From Rhodovulum strictum (GTDB lineage Bacteria; Pseudomonadota; Alphaproteobacteria; Rhodobacterales; Rhodobacteraceae): a stretch of 64,000 nucleotides of DNA. A model generated the notes under the pieces. The model had not been told where the DNA came from. It did no database searches and was given only the letters and a program-made list of their open reading frames with translations. Of the stretch, positions 46,883 to 55,702 are shown piece by piece; the stretch's first letter is position 1; each line of letters opens with the position of its first letter. The stretch is from assembly GCF_009649175.1 (NCBI RefSeq), contig NZ_WJPO01000012.1:32370-96369 (forward strand). The letters run 5' to 3'. The position numbers and the translations under genes were made by a program.

Positions 46883-48037
46883 ATGTCCGCCGCCCCCCAA
46901 ACCCGCCCGACCGCCTGCCTGACGCTTGCCGACGGCACCGTGTTCTACGGGCAAGGCTTCGGCGCAACCGGCGAGACGGTGGCGGAACTGTGCTTCAACA
47001 CCGCCATGACCGGCTATCAGGAAATCATGACCGACCCCTCCTATGCCGGGCAGGTCGTGACCTTCACCTTCCCCCATGTCGGCAATGTCGGCGTCAACCC
47101 CGAGGATGACGAGACCGCCGAGCCGGTCGCCGCGGGCATGGTCGTCAAATGGGATCCGACCGAACCCTCGAACTGGCGCGCGGCCGGCGAGCTGAAGGAC
47201 TGGCTGGCCCGGCGCGGCCGCATCGGCATCGGCGGCATCGACACACGGCGGCTGACCCGCGCGATCCGCCAGCAGGGCGCGCCGCATGTGGCGCTGGCCC
47301 ATGATCCCGAAGGCCGCTTCGACATCGAGAAGATGGTGGCCCGCGCGCGCGCCTGGTCGGGCCTCGTCGGCCTCGATCTGGCCCGCGACGTGACCTGCGC
47401 GCAAAGCTATCGCTGGGACGAGATGCGCTGGGCCTGGCCCGAAGGCTATGCACGGCGCGAAGGCCCCGGGCATAGGGTGGTCGCCCTCGATTACGGCGCG
47501 AAACGCAACATCCTGCGCTGCCTGGCCTCGGCGGGCTGCGACGTCACCGTTCTGCCCGCCACCGCGACGGCCGAGGACGTGCTGGCGCTGAACCCCGATG
47601 GCGTGTTCCTGTCGAACGGTCCGGGCGATCCGGCGGCGACCGGCGAATATGCCGTCCCGATGATCCGCAAGGTGCTGGAACGTGACGTGCCGCTCTTCGG
47701 CATCTGCCTTGGCCACCAGATGCTGGCCCTCGCGCTGGGGGCAAAGACGATCAAGATGAACCACGGCCATCACGGCGCGAACCATCCGGTGAAGGATCTG
47801 GAAACCGGCAAGGTCGAGATCACCTCGATGAATCACGGCTTCACCGTGGACAGCCAGACCCTGCCCGCAGGCGTGATCGAAACCCATGTCTCGCTGTTCG
47901 ACGGCTCGAATTGCGGCATCCGCATGGCCGACCGACCCGTGTTCAGCGTGCAGTACCACCCCGAGGCCAGCCCCGGCCCGCAGGACAGCTATTACCTGTT
48001 CGAACGCTTCGCCGCGGCGATGGCGGCGCGGGCCTGA
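46883..48037 (+). CDS. carA: Carbamoyl-phosphate synthase small (glutaminase) subunit
   Basis: CarA hydrolyses glutamine and channels ammonia to CarB for arginine and pyrimidine synthesis. The 384-residue protein has an N-terminal CPSase_sm_chain domain (AELCFNTAMTGYQEIMTDPS) and a C-terminal class I glutaminase with the nucleophile Cys in FGICLGHQMLALALG and His/Glu in VQYHPEASPG. A strong AAGGAGA precedes the ATG. carB is not nearby. The gene runs towards the intron-containing tRNA-Leu on the opposite strand, with 16 bp between them. Confidence 0.97.
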   Translation: MSAAPQTRPTACLTLADGTVFYGQGFGATGETVAELCFNTAMTGYQEIMTDPSYAGQVVTFTFPHVGNVGVNPEDDETAEPVAAGMVVKWDPTEPSNWRAAGELKDWLARRGRIGIGGIDTRRLTRAIRQQGAPHVALAHDPEGRFDIEKMVARARAWSGLVGLDLARDVTCAQSYRWDEMRWAWPEGYARREGPGHRVVALDYGAKRNILRCLASAGCDVTVLPATATAEDVLALNPDGVFLSNGPGDPAATGEYAVPMIRKVLERDVPLFGICLGHQMLALALGAKTIKMNHGHHGANHPVKDLETGKVEITSMNHGFTVDSQTLPAGVIETHVSLFDGSNCGIRMADRPVFSVQYHPEASPGPQDSYYLFERFAAAMAARA

Positions 48038-48053
48038 CGGCCCCCGCCGGGGG

Positions 48054-48354
48054 TGGTGCGGACGACGGGACTCGAACCCGTACTCTCGTGCGAGAAGCAG
48101 ATTTTCGTACCACTTCGGCTTTCGCCGCCGCCATCTGGCGTTCGTGGTCTGGACTGTCCCTTCGCCATGGCCAGCAAGGGCTTTAGGCGCCGCCCGTCCA
48201 GTCTCTACACCTTCCCCTTGCGGGGCTTGGCTCGGGATTGGCCTGGGGCCTTGGCCCGTTAGCGTTCCCCGAGTTTGAGCGGTTCTGCACCGCGGGTTTC
48301 CCCGCGGGCACTCCAATCAAAGTCTGCTGCGTCTACCGATTTCGCCACGTCCGC
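48054..48354 (-). tRNA. tRNA-Leu (anticodon UAA), split by a group I intron
   Basis: The 5' exon (48320-48354) has GCGGACG, D arm TGGCGAAATCGGTAGACGCA and the half anticodon stem GCAGACTT. The 3' exon (48054-48105) has AAAATCTGC, a long variable arm, a T arm with GGTTCGAGTC, CGTCCGC and encoded ACCA. Joined, they give an 87-nt type II tRNA with anticodon loop CTTAAAA, so anticodon UAA. The 214 nt between interrupt the anticodon between U34 and A35, exactly the site of the cyanobacterial and plastid tRNA-Leu(UAA) group I intron. It faces carA. Confidence 0.95.
48106..48319 (-). ncRNA. Group I intron (IC3-like) in tRNA-Leu(UAA)
   Basis: This 214-nt intron has no reading frame for a homing endonuclease. 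Core blocks match, from memory, the Anabaena tRNA-Leu intron: CTCAAACTCGGGGAA (P3/P4 region), CAATCCCGAGCCAAGCC (P5-P6), AAGGTGTAGAGACTGGACG (P3'/P8-P7) and a GGGACAGTCCAGA-type P7' region. The intron follows a U at the 5' splice site and ends in G before AAAATCTGC, as group I introns do. A GGAGTG near the 5' end can act as internal guide by pairing with the exon ACTT. It is probably self-splicing. Confidence 0.93.
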
Positions 48355-48418
48355 AAATCATTGGCGCGGACCATAGCCGCCCGCCGCGCCCGGGGAAAGC
48401 CTTGGTGGGGGAAAAGCC

Positions 48419-49633
48419 TCAGCGCCGCGCGGTCGCCAGCACCGTGTCGCCCCCGATCAGCAGCAGCGCGCCATCCTCGGCGACATCGAACCGGTCCACC
48501 TGGTCCAGCAGCCTGAAAAAGCGCTGTTCCTGCTCCATCAGCGCCTCGGGACAGGCCATCAGCGTCGCCGCCACCGGGCCGATGCGCAGCCCCTCGCCGG
48601 ACAATTCGGCCCCGCCCATGAACCGGTTGCAACTGCCGCTGCCCGACACGCGCCCGTCGCGGCCAAAGGCAATGCCGACATTCGAGGAATCGACGATGCC
48701 GCCGCCCCCGATATCCTCGACCCGCCAGGGATGCGCGGCCAACAGGTCCATCGGATCGCCGCCGCAGCCCGACAGGCTTTGCCCGCCGGTTTCAACCAGG
48801 GCCGTCGCCGGATAGGGCATGCCGGTCATCGTGTCGCGGCACAGCGCCTGATCCAGCACCAGCACCAGATCCGCCCCTTCGGCGGCATAGCGGCGCGCGC
48901 CGTCCACGATTTCGGGCTCGGGCAGCGGCGCCGCGATCTCGGTCGCGCCGTAATCGCCCGCATAGCGCATCTGCCCGCCCGCGATTTCCAGCGTCCAGCC
49001 CGGTTCGTTGCCCCGCGCCCGATAGCTGGCCCCCGGCAGCGCCGCGCGACATTCGGGAAATTCGGAACCATGCAGGCTCAGCGTCGCAGCATCGCCCTTG
49101 GTCCAGATCCAGGTATCCGGATCGCCCTCGGCCACGAATTTCGCGCCAGAGGCGGTGACTTCCTGCACCAGATCGACATATTGCCCGCCGATCCGCAGCC
49201 GCGCGCCCTCGCCGACAAAGCCCAGTTCCACCACCAGTTCGCCGCAGTTCATCGTGCTGGCAAAGCCCATCGGGCGAAAGCCCGTCAGCATCAGCGCACC
49301 CGCCTCCACGGCATCCTCGCCCGCCTCGATCTCCACCGCATCGCTCAGCCAGCGGATTTCGCCGCCAAGCCGCAGCGCCGCGCGCAGGGTCAGGTCCGTG
49401 CCCGCCGGAGCGTCCAGCGCAAAGGGCAGCGGCACCTGCGCACCCTCGGTCGGATGCTGCGCGCTCTCGACCAGCGCCCCGGCCCCGTCGCGCAGTTCCA
49501 ACAGCATTTCGGCATCGGGCGGCAGCGCGATCCGCTCGCGATAGATCAGGCTGCCGGTGATCGCGCGCATCTCCTCGGCCAGCGCCGCCACGGGCAGCGC
49601 GACACAGGTCAGCAGGCTCAGGACGAATCGCAT
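48419..49633 (-). CDS. Exported multidomain META protein (YbaY + MliC-like + META)
   Basis: This 404-residue protein has a signal peptide of about 19 residues. A YbaY-like domain spans about 22-120 (ITGSLIYRERIALPPDAEML). An MliC-like lysozyme-inhibitor domain is at about 125-205, with FASTMNCGELVVELGF and VTASGAKFVAEG ... WTKGDAATLSL. A COG3650-type segment has YRARGNEPGWTLEIAGGQM. A C-terminal META/HslJ domain is at about 300-404, with HPWRVEDIGGGGIVD, SGSGSCNRFMGG and MACPEALMEQEQRFFRLLD. Such domains suggest envelope stress or lysozyme resistance, an inference from the families. The MliC assignment is the least certain of the four. Confidence 0.85.
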   Translation of the reverse strand: MRFVLSLLTCVALPVAALAEEMRAITGSLIYRERIALPPDAEMLLELRDGAGALVESAQHPTEGAQVPLPFALDAPAGTDLTLRAALRLGGEIRWLSDAVEIEAGEDAVEAGALMLTGFRPMGFASTMNCGELVVELGFVGEGARLRIGGQYVDLVQEVTASGAKFVAEGDPDTWIWTKGDAATLSLHGSEFPECRAALPGASYRARGNEPGWTLEIAGGQMRYAGDYGATEIAAPLPEPEIVDGARRYAAEGADLVLVLDQALCRDTMTGMPYPATALVETGGQSLSGCGGDPMDLLAAHPWRVEDIGGGGIVDSSNVGIAFGRDGRVSGSGSCNRFMGGAELSGEGLRIGPVAATLMACPEALMEQEQRFFRLLDQVDRFDVAEDGALLLIGGDTVLATARR

Positions 49634-49699
49634 GGCTCTCTCCCCGGTGGTTGTCCTGCGCCGAACTCTAGCACGCAGCGGGCGCCCCCGCGCAAACCC

Positions 49700-50176
49700 T
49701 CACCCCGGCCGGGCAAGCCCCGCATCCTTCACCGCCTCCATCGCCACATAGGTCGAGGTATTGGCGACATGCGGCAGCGCCGACAGCCGCACGGCCATGA
49801 CCTCGCGATAGCGCGCCATGTCGGCGGTGCGCACCTTCAGCAGATAGTCGAACCCGCCCGCGATCATGTGACATTCCTCGATTTCCGGGATCGCCCGCAC
49901 CGCCGCGTTGAAGGCCCGCAGCGCCGCCTCGCGCGTGTCCGACAGCCGCACCTCGACAAAGGCGACATGCGCAAGCCCCAGCCGGATCGGGTTCAGCATG
50001 GCCCGGTAGCCGGTAATCACGCCGGCCTCCTCCAGCCGCTTCAGCCGCGCCAGCGTCGGCGTCTTGGACAGCCCGATCCGGCGGGCCAGCTCGGCCACGG
50101 CGATCCGCCCCTCCCCGGCCAGAATGTCCAGAATCGCGCGGTCATGGCGGTCCAGCAACGCAGGATCATTCGGCAT
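49700..50176 (-). CDS. Lrp/AsnC-family regulator, probable putA regulator
   Basis: This 158-residue protein has an N-terminal AsnC-type helix-turn-helix (LDRHDRAILDILAGEGRIAV, then SKTPTLARLKRLEEAGVITG) and a C-terminal RAM ligand-binding domain (ECHMIAGGFDYLLKVRTADM). It is divergent from putA with 104 bp between. In Agrobacterium and Rhodobacter, an Lrp-type PutR adjacent to putA activates it in response to proline. The name putR would fit by context. The start at 50174-50176 gives MPNDPALLDRHDRAIL. Confidence 0.93.
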   Translation of the reverse strand: MPNDPALLDRHDRAILDILAGEGRIAVAELARRIGLSKTPTLARLKRLEEAGVITGYRAMLNPIRLGLAHVAFVEVRLSDTREAALRAFNAAVRAIPEIEECHMIAGGFDYLLKVRTADMARYREVMAVRLSALPHVANTSTYVAMEAVKDAGLARPG

Positions 50177-50280
50177 GAAACACCCCCCGATTTTGGACGG
50201 ATCGCCCATCATATCCTGGAAACCCGGACGAACAGGCCACGACAACGGCGCTATACTGCCCCATCCCCAGGGGAAACGCC

Positions 50281-53200
50281 ATGACAGACCAGATCGCCGC
50301 CCTGCGCACCCGGATCGAGGCCGCCACCTACGCGCCCGAGGCCGACATCCTGCCCCGCCTGCTGGCCGAAACCGGGCTGGATGCCGCCGCCCGCGCGCGC
50401 ATCTGCGCCGCCGCCGCCGATCTGGTCCGTGGCATCCGCACCCAGGACCGCCCCGGGTTGATGGAGGTTTTCCTGGCCGAATACGGCCTTTCCACCGACG
50501 AGGGCGTGGCGCTGATGTGTCTGGCCGAGGCGCTGCTGCGCGTGCCCGACACCGACACGATGGATGCGCTGATCGAGGACAAGATCGCGCCGTCGGACTG
50601 GGGCCGCCATCTTGGCAAATCCGCCTCGCCGCTGGTCAATGCCTCGACCTGGGCGCTGATGCTGACCGGCCGGGTGCTGGACGAACCGGGGCCGGGGCTT
50701 GCCGCCACGCTGAAAGGCGCGCTCAAGCGGCTGGGCGAGCCGGTGATCCGCGCCGCCGTCGCGCGCGCCATGCGCGAGATGGGCCGCCAGTTCGTCCTTG
50801 GCGAAACCATCGCTTCCGCCATGGACCGCGCCGCCGCGATGGAGGCGCAGGGCTACACCTATTCCTACGACATGCTGGGCGAGGCCGCCCGGACCGAGGC
50901 CGACGCCACCCGCTATCTGGACGCCTATCAACAGGCCATCGCCCGGATCGCCGGGGCCGCCACCAGCGCCGATATCCGCGCCAATCCCGGCATCTCGGTC
51001 AAGCTTTCGGCGCTGCATCCCCGCTACGAATTTACCCAGCGCGACCGGGTGAGGACGGAACTTGCGCCCCGGCTTCTGCATCTGGCGCGGCTGGCGCGTG
51101 AGGCCGGGATCGGCCTGAACATCGATGCCGAGGAGGCCGACCGGCTGTGCCTCTCGCTCGACGTCATCGCCGCCGTTCTGGCCGATCCGGGGCTTGCGGG
51201 CTGGGACGGGTTCGGCGTGGTGGTGCAGGCTTACGGCCCGCGCGCGGGGCTGGTGATCGACTGGCTGCATGCGCTGGCCGAACGCCATGACCGCCGCCTG
51301 ATGGTGCGGTTGGTCAAGGGCGCCTATTGGGATACAGAGATCAAGCGCGCGCAGGTTCTGGGGCTGGACGGATTCCCGGTCTTTACCCGCAAGGCCGCAA
51401 CCGATGTGAGTTACCTGGCCAATGCGCGCAAGCTGCTGGGGCTGACCGACCGGCTCTATCCGCAATTCGCCACCCATAACGCCCATAGCGTGGCCGCGAT
51501 CCTGGACATGGCACCCGATCGCGATGCCTACGAATTCCAGCGCCTGCATGGCATGGGCAGTTCTCTGCACGACCTGGTGATGGCGCAGCTCCCGGGCACG
51601 CGCTGCCGCATCTATGCCCCCGTCGGCGCGCATCGCGACCTGCTGGCCTATCTGGTGCGGCGGCTTCTGGAAAACGGCGCCAACAGTTCCTTCGTCAACC
51701 GGATCGTGGATGAAAGCGTGCCGCCCGAAGCCGTCGCCGCCGATCCGCTGGCCGAGATCGAGGCGCATCTGGCCGCCCCCGAACATCCCGCGATCCCCCG
51801 CGCGCCCGCGCTGTTCGCCCCCGCCCGGCGCAACTCCCGCGGCCGGGATCTGACCCATGCCCCCGATCTGGCCGGGATCGAGGCCGCCCGGGCGCCGCAT
51901 CGCAGCACGCAGTTTCAGGCCGCCCCCCTGATCGCCGGAACCGCGGCCCCCGAAACGGCGCAGCCCGTCCTGAACCCCGCAGATCCGGCCGATATCGTGG
52001 GCCATGTCCACCCGGCCTCGGCCGCGGATGTCGAAACCGCCCTTGCCACCGCCCGCCCCTGGGACGCGCCGCCCGCCCAGCGCGCCGCCATCCTGCGCCG
52101 CGCCTCGGATCTCTATGAACGGGAATTCGGCCCGATCTTCGCCCTGCTCGCGCGCGAGGCGGGCAAGACCCTGCCCGACGCGATGGGCGAACTCCGCGAG
52201 GCGGTGGATTTCCTGCGCTATTACGCGGCGCAGGCCGAAGCGCTGGACGCCCCGCCGCGTGGGCTTTTCGCCTGCATCTCGCCCTGGAACTTCCCGCTGG
52301 CGATCTTCACCGGCCAGATCGCGGCGGCGCTGGCCGCGGGCAATGCGGTGCTGGCCAAGCCCGCCGAACAGACGCCCCTGATCGCCCATTTCGCCACCCG
52401 CCTGCTGCACGAGGCGGGCGTGCCCCGAACCGCGCTGCACCTGCTGCCCGGCACTGGCGAAACCGTGGGCGCGCGGCTCACCTCCGATGCGCGGGTCAAT
52501 GGCGTGGCCTTTACCGGCGCGACCGAAACCGCCCGGATCATCGCCCGCGCCATGGCCGATCACATGGCGCCGGGCACGCCGCTGATTGCCGAAACCGGCG
52601 GGCTGAACGCGATGGTGGTGGATTCGACCGCGCTGCCCGAACAGGCGGTGCGCGACGTGATCGCCTCGGCCTTCCAGTCGGCGGGCCAGCGCTGTTCGGC
52701 GCTGCGCTGCCTCTATGTGCAACAGGAAATCGCGGACGCTTTCCTGACCATGCTGACCGGGGCCATGGCCGAACTGCGCCTTGGCAACCCCTGGGATCTG
52801 TCAACCGATATCGGCCCGCTGATCGAGGCCGCCGCCCTTCGCGATTTCACCGCCCATATCGCACAGGCCCGGGCCGAAACCCGCGTGCTGTGGCAGGCCC
52901 CGGCGCCCGGAACCGGCCATTTCCTGTCCCCCACGCTGATCCGCGTGCCGGGCATCGCGGCCCTCGGGCGCGAGATCTTCGGCCCCGTGCTGCATGTCGC
53001 GACCTTCCGCGCCGAGGATCTGGACGCGGTGATCGACGCGATCAACGCCACCGGCTACGGGCTGACCTTCGGGCTCCATTCGCGCATCGACGACCGCGTG
53101 GCCCGCATGGCGGATCGGCTGGCGGTCGGCAACATCTATGTCAACCGCAACCAGATCGGCGCCGTCGTGGGCAGCCAGCCCTTCGGCGGCGAGGGGCTGT

Positions 53201-53742
53201 CGGGCACCGGCCCCAAGGCCGGCGGGCCGCATTACCTGACCCGCTTCACCGCCCGCCCTGCCCCCGCGCTGGCCAATGCCCCCGAGGGCCGCGCGACCGC
53301 AGAAACCCTTTCCCGCGTCCTGGCCAATACCCCCGCCGCAGGCGGCGTCGAAACCCGCGCCCTGCCCGGCCCCACGGGCGAATCGAACCGGCTGTCCACC
53401 CATCCGCGCCCGCCGCTCCTCTGCCTCGGCCCCGGCCGCGCGGCAGCACAGGCGCAGGCCGAGGCGGTGCGCGCGCTGGGCGGGGCGGCCGTGCCGGTGA
53501 CGGACGCCCTGCCCCCCGATCTGCTGGAGCATCTCACCGGGTTCTCGGGCGTGCTCTGGTGGGGCGATGCCGAAACCGGGCGGGCCCATGCCCGGGTGCT
53601 GGCGCGGCGTGACGGCCCGCTGATCCCGCTGATCACCGGCCTGCCCGATACCGCGCATGCCCGCCATGAACGGCATCTGTGCATCGACACCACCGCCTCG
53701 GGCGGGAATGCGGCATTGCTGGCGCAGGCGGGTTCCGCTTGA
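50281..53742 (+). CDS. putA: Bifunctional proline dehydrogenase / L-glutamate gamma-semialdehyde dehydrogenase
   Basis: PutA oxidises proline to glutamate in two steps with FAD and NAD+. The 1153-residue protein has no N-terminal ribbon-helix-helix repressor domain, fitting regulation by the adjacent Lrp-type gene. An alpha/proline dehydrogenase barrel covers about 60-440 (GISVKLSALHPRYEF, VVVQAYGPRAGLVID, VRLVKGAYWDTEIK). The aldehyde dehydrogenase follows from about 540, with the NAD-site ISPWNFPLAIFTGQIAAALA, Glu771 in AETGGLNAMV and catalytic Cys805 in AGQRCSALRCLYVQ. A C-terminal extension of about 150 residues continues past the ALDH domain. Confidence 0.97.
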   Translation: MTDQIAALRTRIEAATYAPEADILPRLLAETGLDAAARARICAAAADLVRGIRTQDRPGLMEVFLAEYGLSTDEGVALMCLAEALLRVPDTDTMDALIEDKIAPSDWGRHLGKSASPLVNASTWALMLTGRVLDEPGPGLAATLKGALKRLGEPVIRAAVARAMREMGRQFVLGETIASAMDRAAAMEAQGYTYSYDMLGEAARTEADATRYLDAYQQAIARIAGAATSADIRANPGISVKLSALHPRYEFTQRDRVRTELAPRLLHLARLAREAGIGLNIDAEEADRLCLSLDVIAAVLADPGLAGWDGFGVVVQAYGPRAGLVIDWLHALAERHDRRLMVRLVKGAYWDTEIKRAQVLGLDGFPVFTRKAATDVSYLANARKLLGLTDRLYPQFATHNAHSVAAILDMAPDRDAYEFQRLHGMGSSLHDLVMAQLPGTRCRIYAPVGAHRDLLAYLVRRLLENGANSSFVNRIVDESVPPEAVAADPLAEIEAHLAAPEHPAIPRAPALFAPARRNSRGRDLTHAPDLAGIEAARAPHRSTQFQAAPLIAGTAAPETAQPVLNPADPADIVGHVHPASAADVETALATARPWDAPPAQRAAILRRASDLYEREFGPIFALLAREAGKTLPDAMGELREAVDFLRYYAAQAEALDAPPRGLFACISPWNFPLAIFTGQIAAALAAGNAVLAKPAEQTPLIAHFATRLLHEAGVPRTALHLLPGTGETVGARLTSDARVNGVAFTGATETARIIARAMADHMAPGTPLIAETGGLNAMVVDSTALPEQAVRDVIASAFQSAGQRCSALRCLYVQQEIADAFLTMLTGAMAELRLGNPWDLSTDIGPLIEAAALRDFTAHIAQARAETRVLWQAPAPGTGHFLSPTLIRVPGIAALGREIFGPVLHVATFRAEDLDAVIDAINATGYGLTFGLHSRIDDRVARMADRLAVGNIYVNRNQIGAVVGSQPFGGEGLSGTGPKAGGPHYLTRFTARPAPALANAPEGRATAETLSRVLANTPAAGGVETRALPGPTGESNRLSTHPRPPLLCLGPGRAAAQAQAEAVRALGGAAVPVTDALPPDLLEHLTGFSGVLWWGDAETGRAHARVLARRDGPLIPLITGLPDTAHARHERHLCIDTTASGGNAALLAQAGSA

Positions 53743-53772
53743 CCGGCAGGCGCCAGCGGCTAGCCTGACCCC

Positions 53773-54513
53773 ATGTTCCCGCTGCGCGACCACAACCCGT
53801 CAACCAGGACGCCCTATGTCGTCTATGCCCTGATCGCGGCCAATGTGATCGTGTTCGTGTCCTACTGGCACCTGTTCGACAGCCCCGTGGCGCTGGGCCG
53901 GTTCTTCACCGAATGGGCGCTGATCCCCGCCGCGATCAGCGAGGGCATGCATCTGCACGGGCTTTTCACCTCGATGTTCCTGCATGGCGGGCTGCTGCAT
54001 CTGGGCGGCAACATGCTGTTCCTGTGGATCTTCGGCGACAACATGGAGGACGAGTTCGGCCATCTGGGCTTTCTGGCCTTCTACCTGGCCGGGGGCGCCG
54101 CCGCGGGGATCGCGCAATATCTGGCCGCGCCCTATTCGATGGTGCCGATGGTCGGCGCCTCGGGGGCGATCGCGGCGGTGATGGGGGGCTATCTGCTGCT
54201 GTTTCCCCGGGCGCGGGTCGATATCCTGATCTTCCTGATCGTCATCATCCGCATCCTGCCGGTCCCCGCATGGCTGATGCTGGGGCTGTGGTTCGGCTTG
54301 CAGCTTTTCGCGGGCTTCGCCACTCCCGGCGACGGGGGCGGGGTGGCCTATTGGGCGCATGCCGGGGGCTTTGCCGCGGGGCTGATGCTGGCGCTGCCGC
54401 TCTGGCTCAGACGCGGCGGGCCGGGCTTCTGGGCGCGTACCCATGGCCATCCGCCGCATCCCGACGCCCGCTATCGCCCGACCCCGATCCCGCCGGTGGG
54501 ACGGCGGCGCTAG
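53773..54513 (+). CDS. Rhomboid-family intramembrane serine protease
   Basis: This 246-residue membrane protein has six or seven helices. The catalytic Ser is in MVGASGAIAAVMGGY and the catalytic His in YWAHAGGFAAGLML. HGGLLHLGGNMLFLWIFGDN is the conserved His-Gly-Asn helix of rhomboids. The C-terminal tail is basic and proline-rich (HGHPPHPDARYRPTPIPP). It follows putA by 30 bp on the same strand; no functional connection is evident. The substrate is unknown. Confidence 0.94.
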   Translation: MFPLRDHNPSTRTPYVVYALIAANVIVFVSYWHLFDSPVALGRFFTEWALIPAAISEGMHLHGLFTSMFLHGGLLHLGGNMLFLWIFGDNMEDEFGHLGFLAFYLAGGAAAGIAQYLAAPYSMVPMVGASGAIAAVMGGYLLLFPRARVDILIFLIVIIRILPVPAWLMLGLWFGLQLFAGFATPGDGGGVAYWAHAGGFAAGLMLALPLWLRRGGPGFWARTHGHPPHPDARYRPTPIPPVGRRR

Positions 54514-54531
54514 GCGCCGCGCGGCCATCGG

Positions 54532-54771
54532 TCATTTCAGGATCGTGTCCAGCCGCGTCACCGTCATCGAGGACAGCCCGTCCCCCACACTGTCGCCCAG
54601 ATCGCCCAGGCCATATTCGGCCGAGGTGAACAGCCCCACGGTCAGCACGGTAATCCCGGCGGTCAGCATCACCCAATCGGCGCTGACGGCCCCATCCTCG
54701 CGCCGCAGGAACGCCGCGCAGCGCGCCACAAGGCCGGGCCAGTCGACCAGTCCGGTCGTCTCGATCATCAT
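54532..54771 (-). CDS. Small pilin-like single-helix protein
   Basis: This 79-residue protein carries a short polar leader ending in FLRREDGAVSADWVMLTAGI, then a hydrophobic helix and a small tail. The charged residues, then GAVSADW and helix, recall the Flp/TadE-type pilin leader found in many Rhodobacterales proteins (EDGAVTVDWVVLTA). There are no Tad pilus genes nearby, so the role is unknown. Its stop is 18 bp from the convergent rhomboid gene. Confidence 0.55.
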   Translation of the reverse strand: MMIETTGLVDWPGLVARCAAFLRREDGAVSADWVMLTAGITVLTVGLFTSAEYGLGDLGDSVGDGLSSMTVTRLDTILK

Positions 54772-54845
54772 GCGCTCCCCTCGTCAGCAGTCTTTGCGCC
54801 AGCCTGATCGGCAAAGGCGGCAGAACAAGGGCAGGTTGGGGGCCG

Positions 54846-55634
54846 TTAAGTGTTTCTTATGATTTTCGCGAAGGGCTCGTAAAGCGCGGTATTGGCGACC
54901 AGGATATCGCCATGCACCAGCGGTTCATGCCCTTCGCGCACCGGGCCGACCATGCCGCCCGCCTCGCGCACCAGGATCAGCCCCGCGGCGATGTCCCAGG
55001 CGTTAAGCTCGCGTTCCCAGTAGCCGTCATAGCGCCCCGCTGCGACATAGGCGAGGTCAAGCGCCGCCGAGCCCCAGCGCCGCACGCCCGCGCATTGCGG
55101 CATCAGCCGGGCCAGGTCCTGCAAGGTGGCGGGCAGCGTCTTCTTGGCGGCAAAGGGAACGCCCGTGGCAAAGATCGCCTCGATCATCCGCGCGCGCCCC
55201 GACACGCGCAGCCGCCGCTCGTTCATCCACGCGCCTGCGCCCTTCTCGGCCCAGTAAAGCTCGTCCTTGGCCGCGTCAAAGATCACGCCCGCGACGACCT
55301 CGCCCTTGTGTTCCAGCGCGATGGAAATCGCCCAATGCGGCAGCCCGTGCAGGAAATTCGTGGTCCCGTCCAGCGGATCGACGATCCAGCGCCGGGTCGG
55401 ATCCTCGCCCGCCTCCTCGCCGGTTTCCTCGCCCAGCCAGCCGTAATTCGGCCGCGCGCCGCGCAATTCCTCCTTCAGGATCTTCTCGGCCGCGGTGTCC
55501 GCGCGGCTGACGAAATCGCCCGCCCCCTTCATCGAGACCTGAAGGTTCTCGACCTCGCGGAAATCCTTGACGAGGCTGCGCCCCGCTTTCCGCGCGGCCT
55601 TGATCATGATGTTGAGATTGGCGCTGCCTTGCAT
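54846..55634 (-). CDS. suhB: Inositol-1-monophosphatase family protein
   Basis: This 262-residue magnesium-dependent phosphatase has the metal-binding motifs WLGEETGEEAGE, WIVDPLDGTTNFLHGLPHWA and LNAWDIAAGLILVREAGG. It hydrolyses inositol-1-phosphate or related phosphomonoesters; in E. coli the homologue SuhB also acts with ribosomal RNA antitermination complexes. The start at 55632-55634 gives MQGSANLNIMIKAARKAGRS, matching the family. It is the first gene before the molybdenum hydroxylase subunit on the same strand direction, but 68 bp apart and not obviously linked. Confidence 0.95.
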   Translation of the reverse strand: MQGSANLNIMIKAARKAGRSLVKDFREVENLQVSMKGAGDFVSRADTAAEKILKEELRGARPNYGWLGEETGEEAGEDPTRRWIVDPLDGTTNFLHGLPHWAISIALEHKGEVVAGVIFDAAKDELYWAEKGAGAWMNERRLRVSGRARMIEAIFATGVPFAAKKTLPATLQDLARLMPQCAGVRRWGSAALDLAYVAAGRYDGYWERELNAWDIAAGLILVREAGGMVGPVREGHEPLVHGDILVANTALYEPFAKIIRNT

Positions 55635-55702
55635 CGGGCTCTCCTTGGGCTTGCGCCGCCATACACGCGCGGGCCCGCGGTGCCAAGGGGCAGGGGCCGG
55701 GT

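Noticed and set aside
48054..48354. Degenerate or broken tRNA pseudogene
   Set aside because: Both halves pair perfectly when the insertion is removed, and the insertion has group I core sequences, so a spliced functional tRNA is the better reading.
50251..52722. An 823-codon minus-strand open frame opposite putA
   Set aside because: It lies entirely on the other strand of the proline dehydrogenase gene and shows no recognisable domain.
54532..54771. Part of a Tad/Flp pilus locus
   Set aside because: Only a single pilin-like peptide is present; no secretion ATPase, prepilin peptidase or secretin genes occur in the window.
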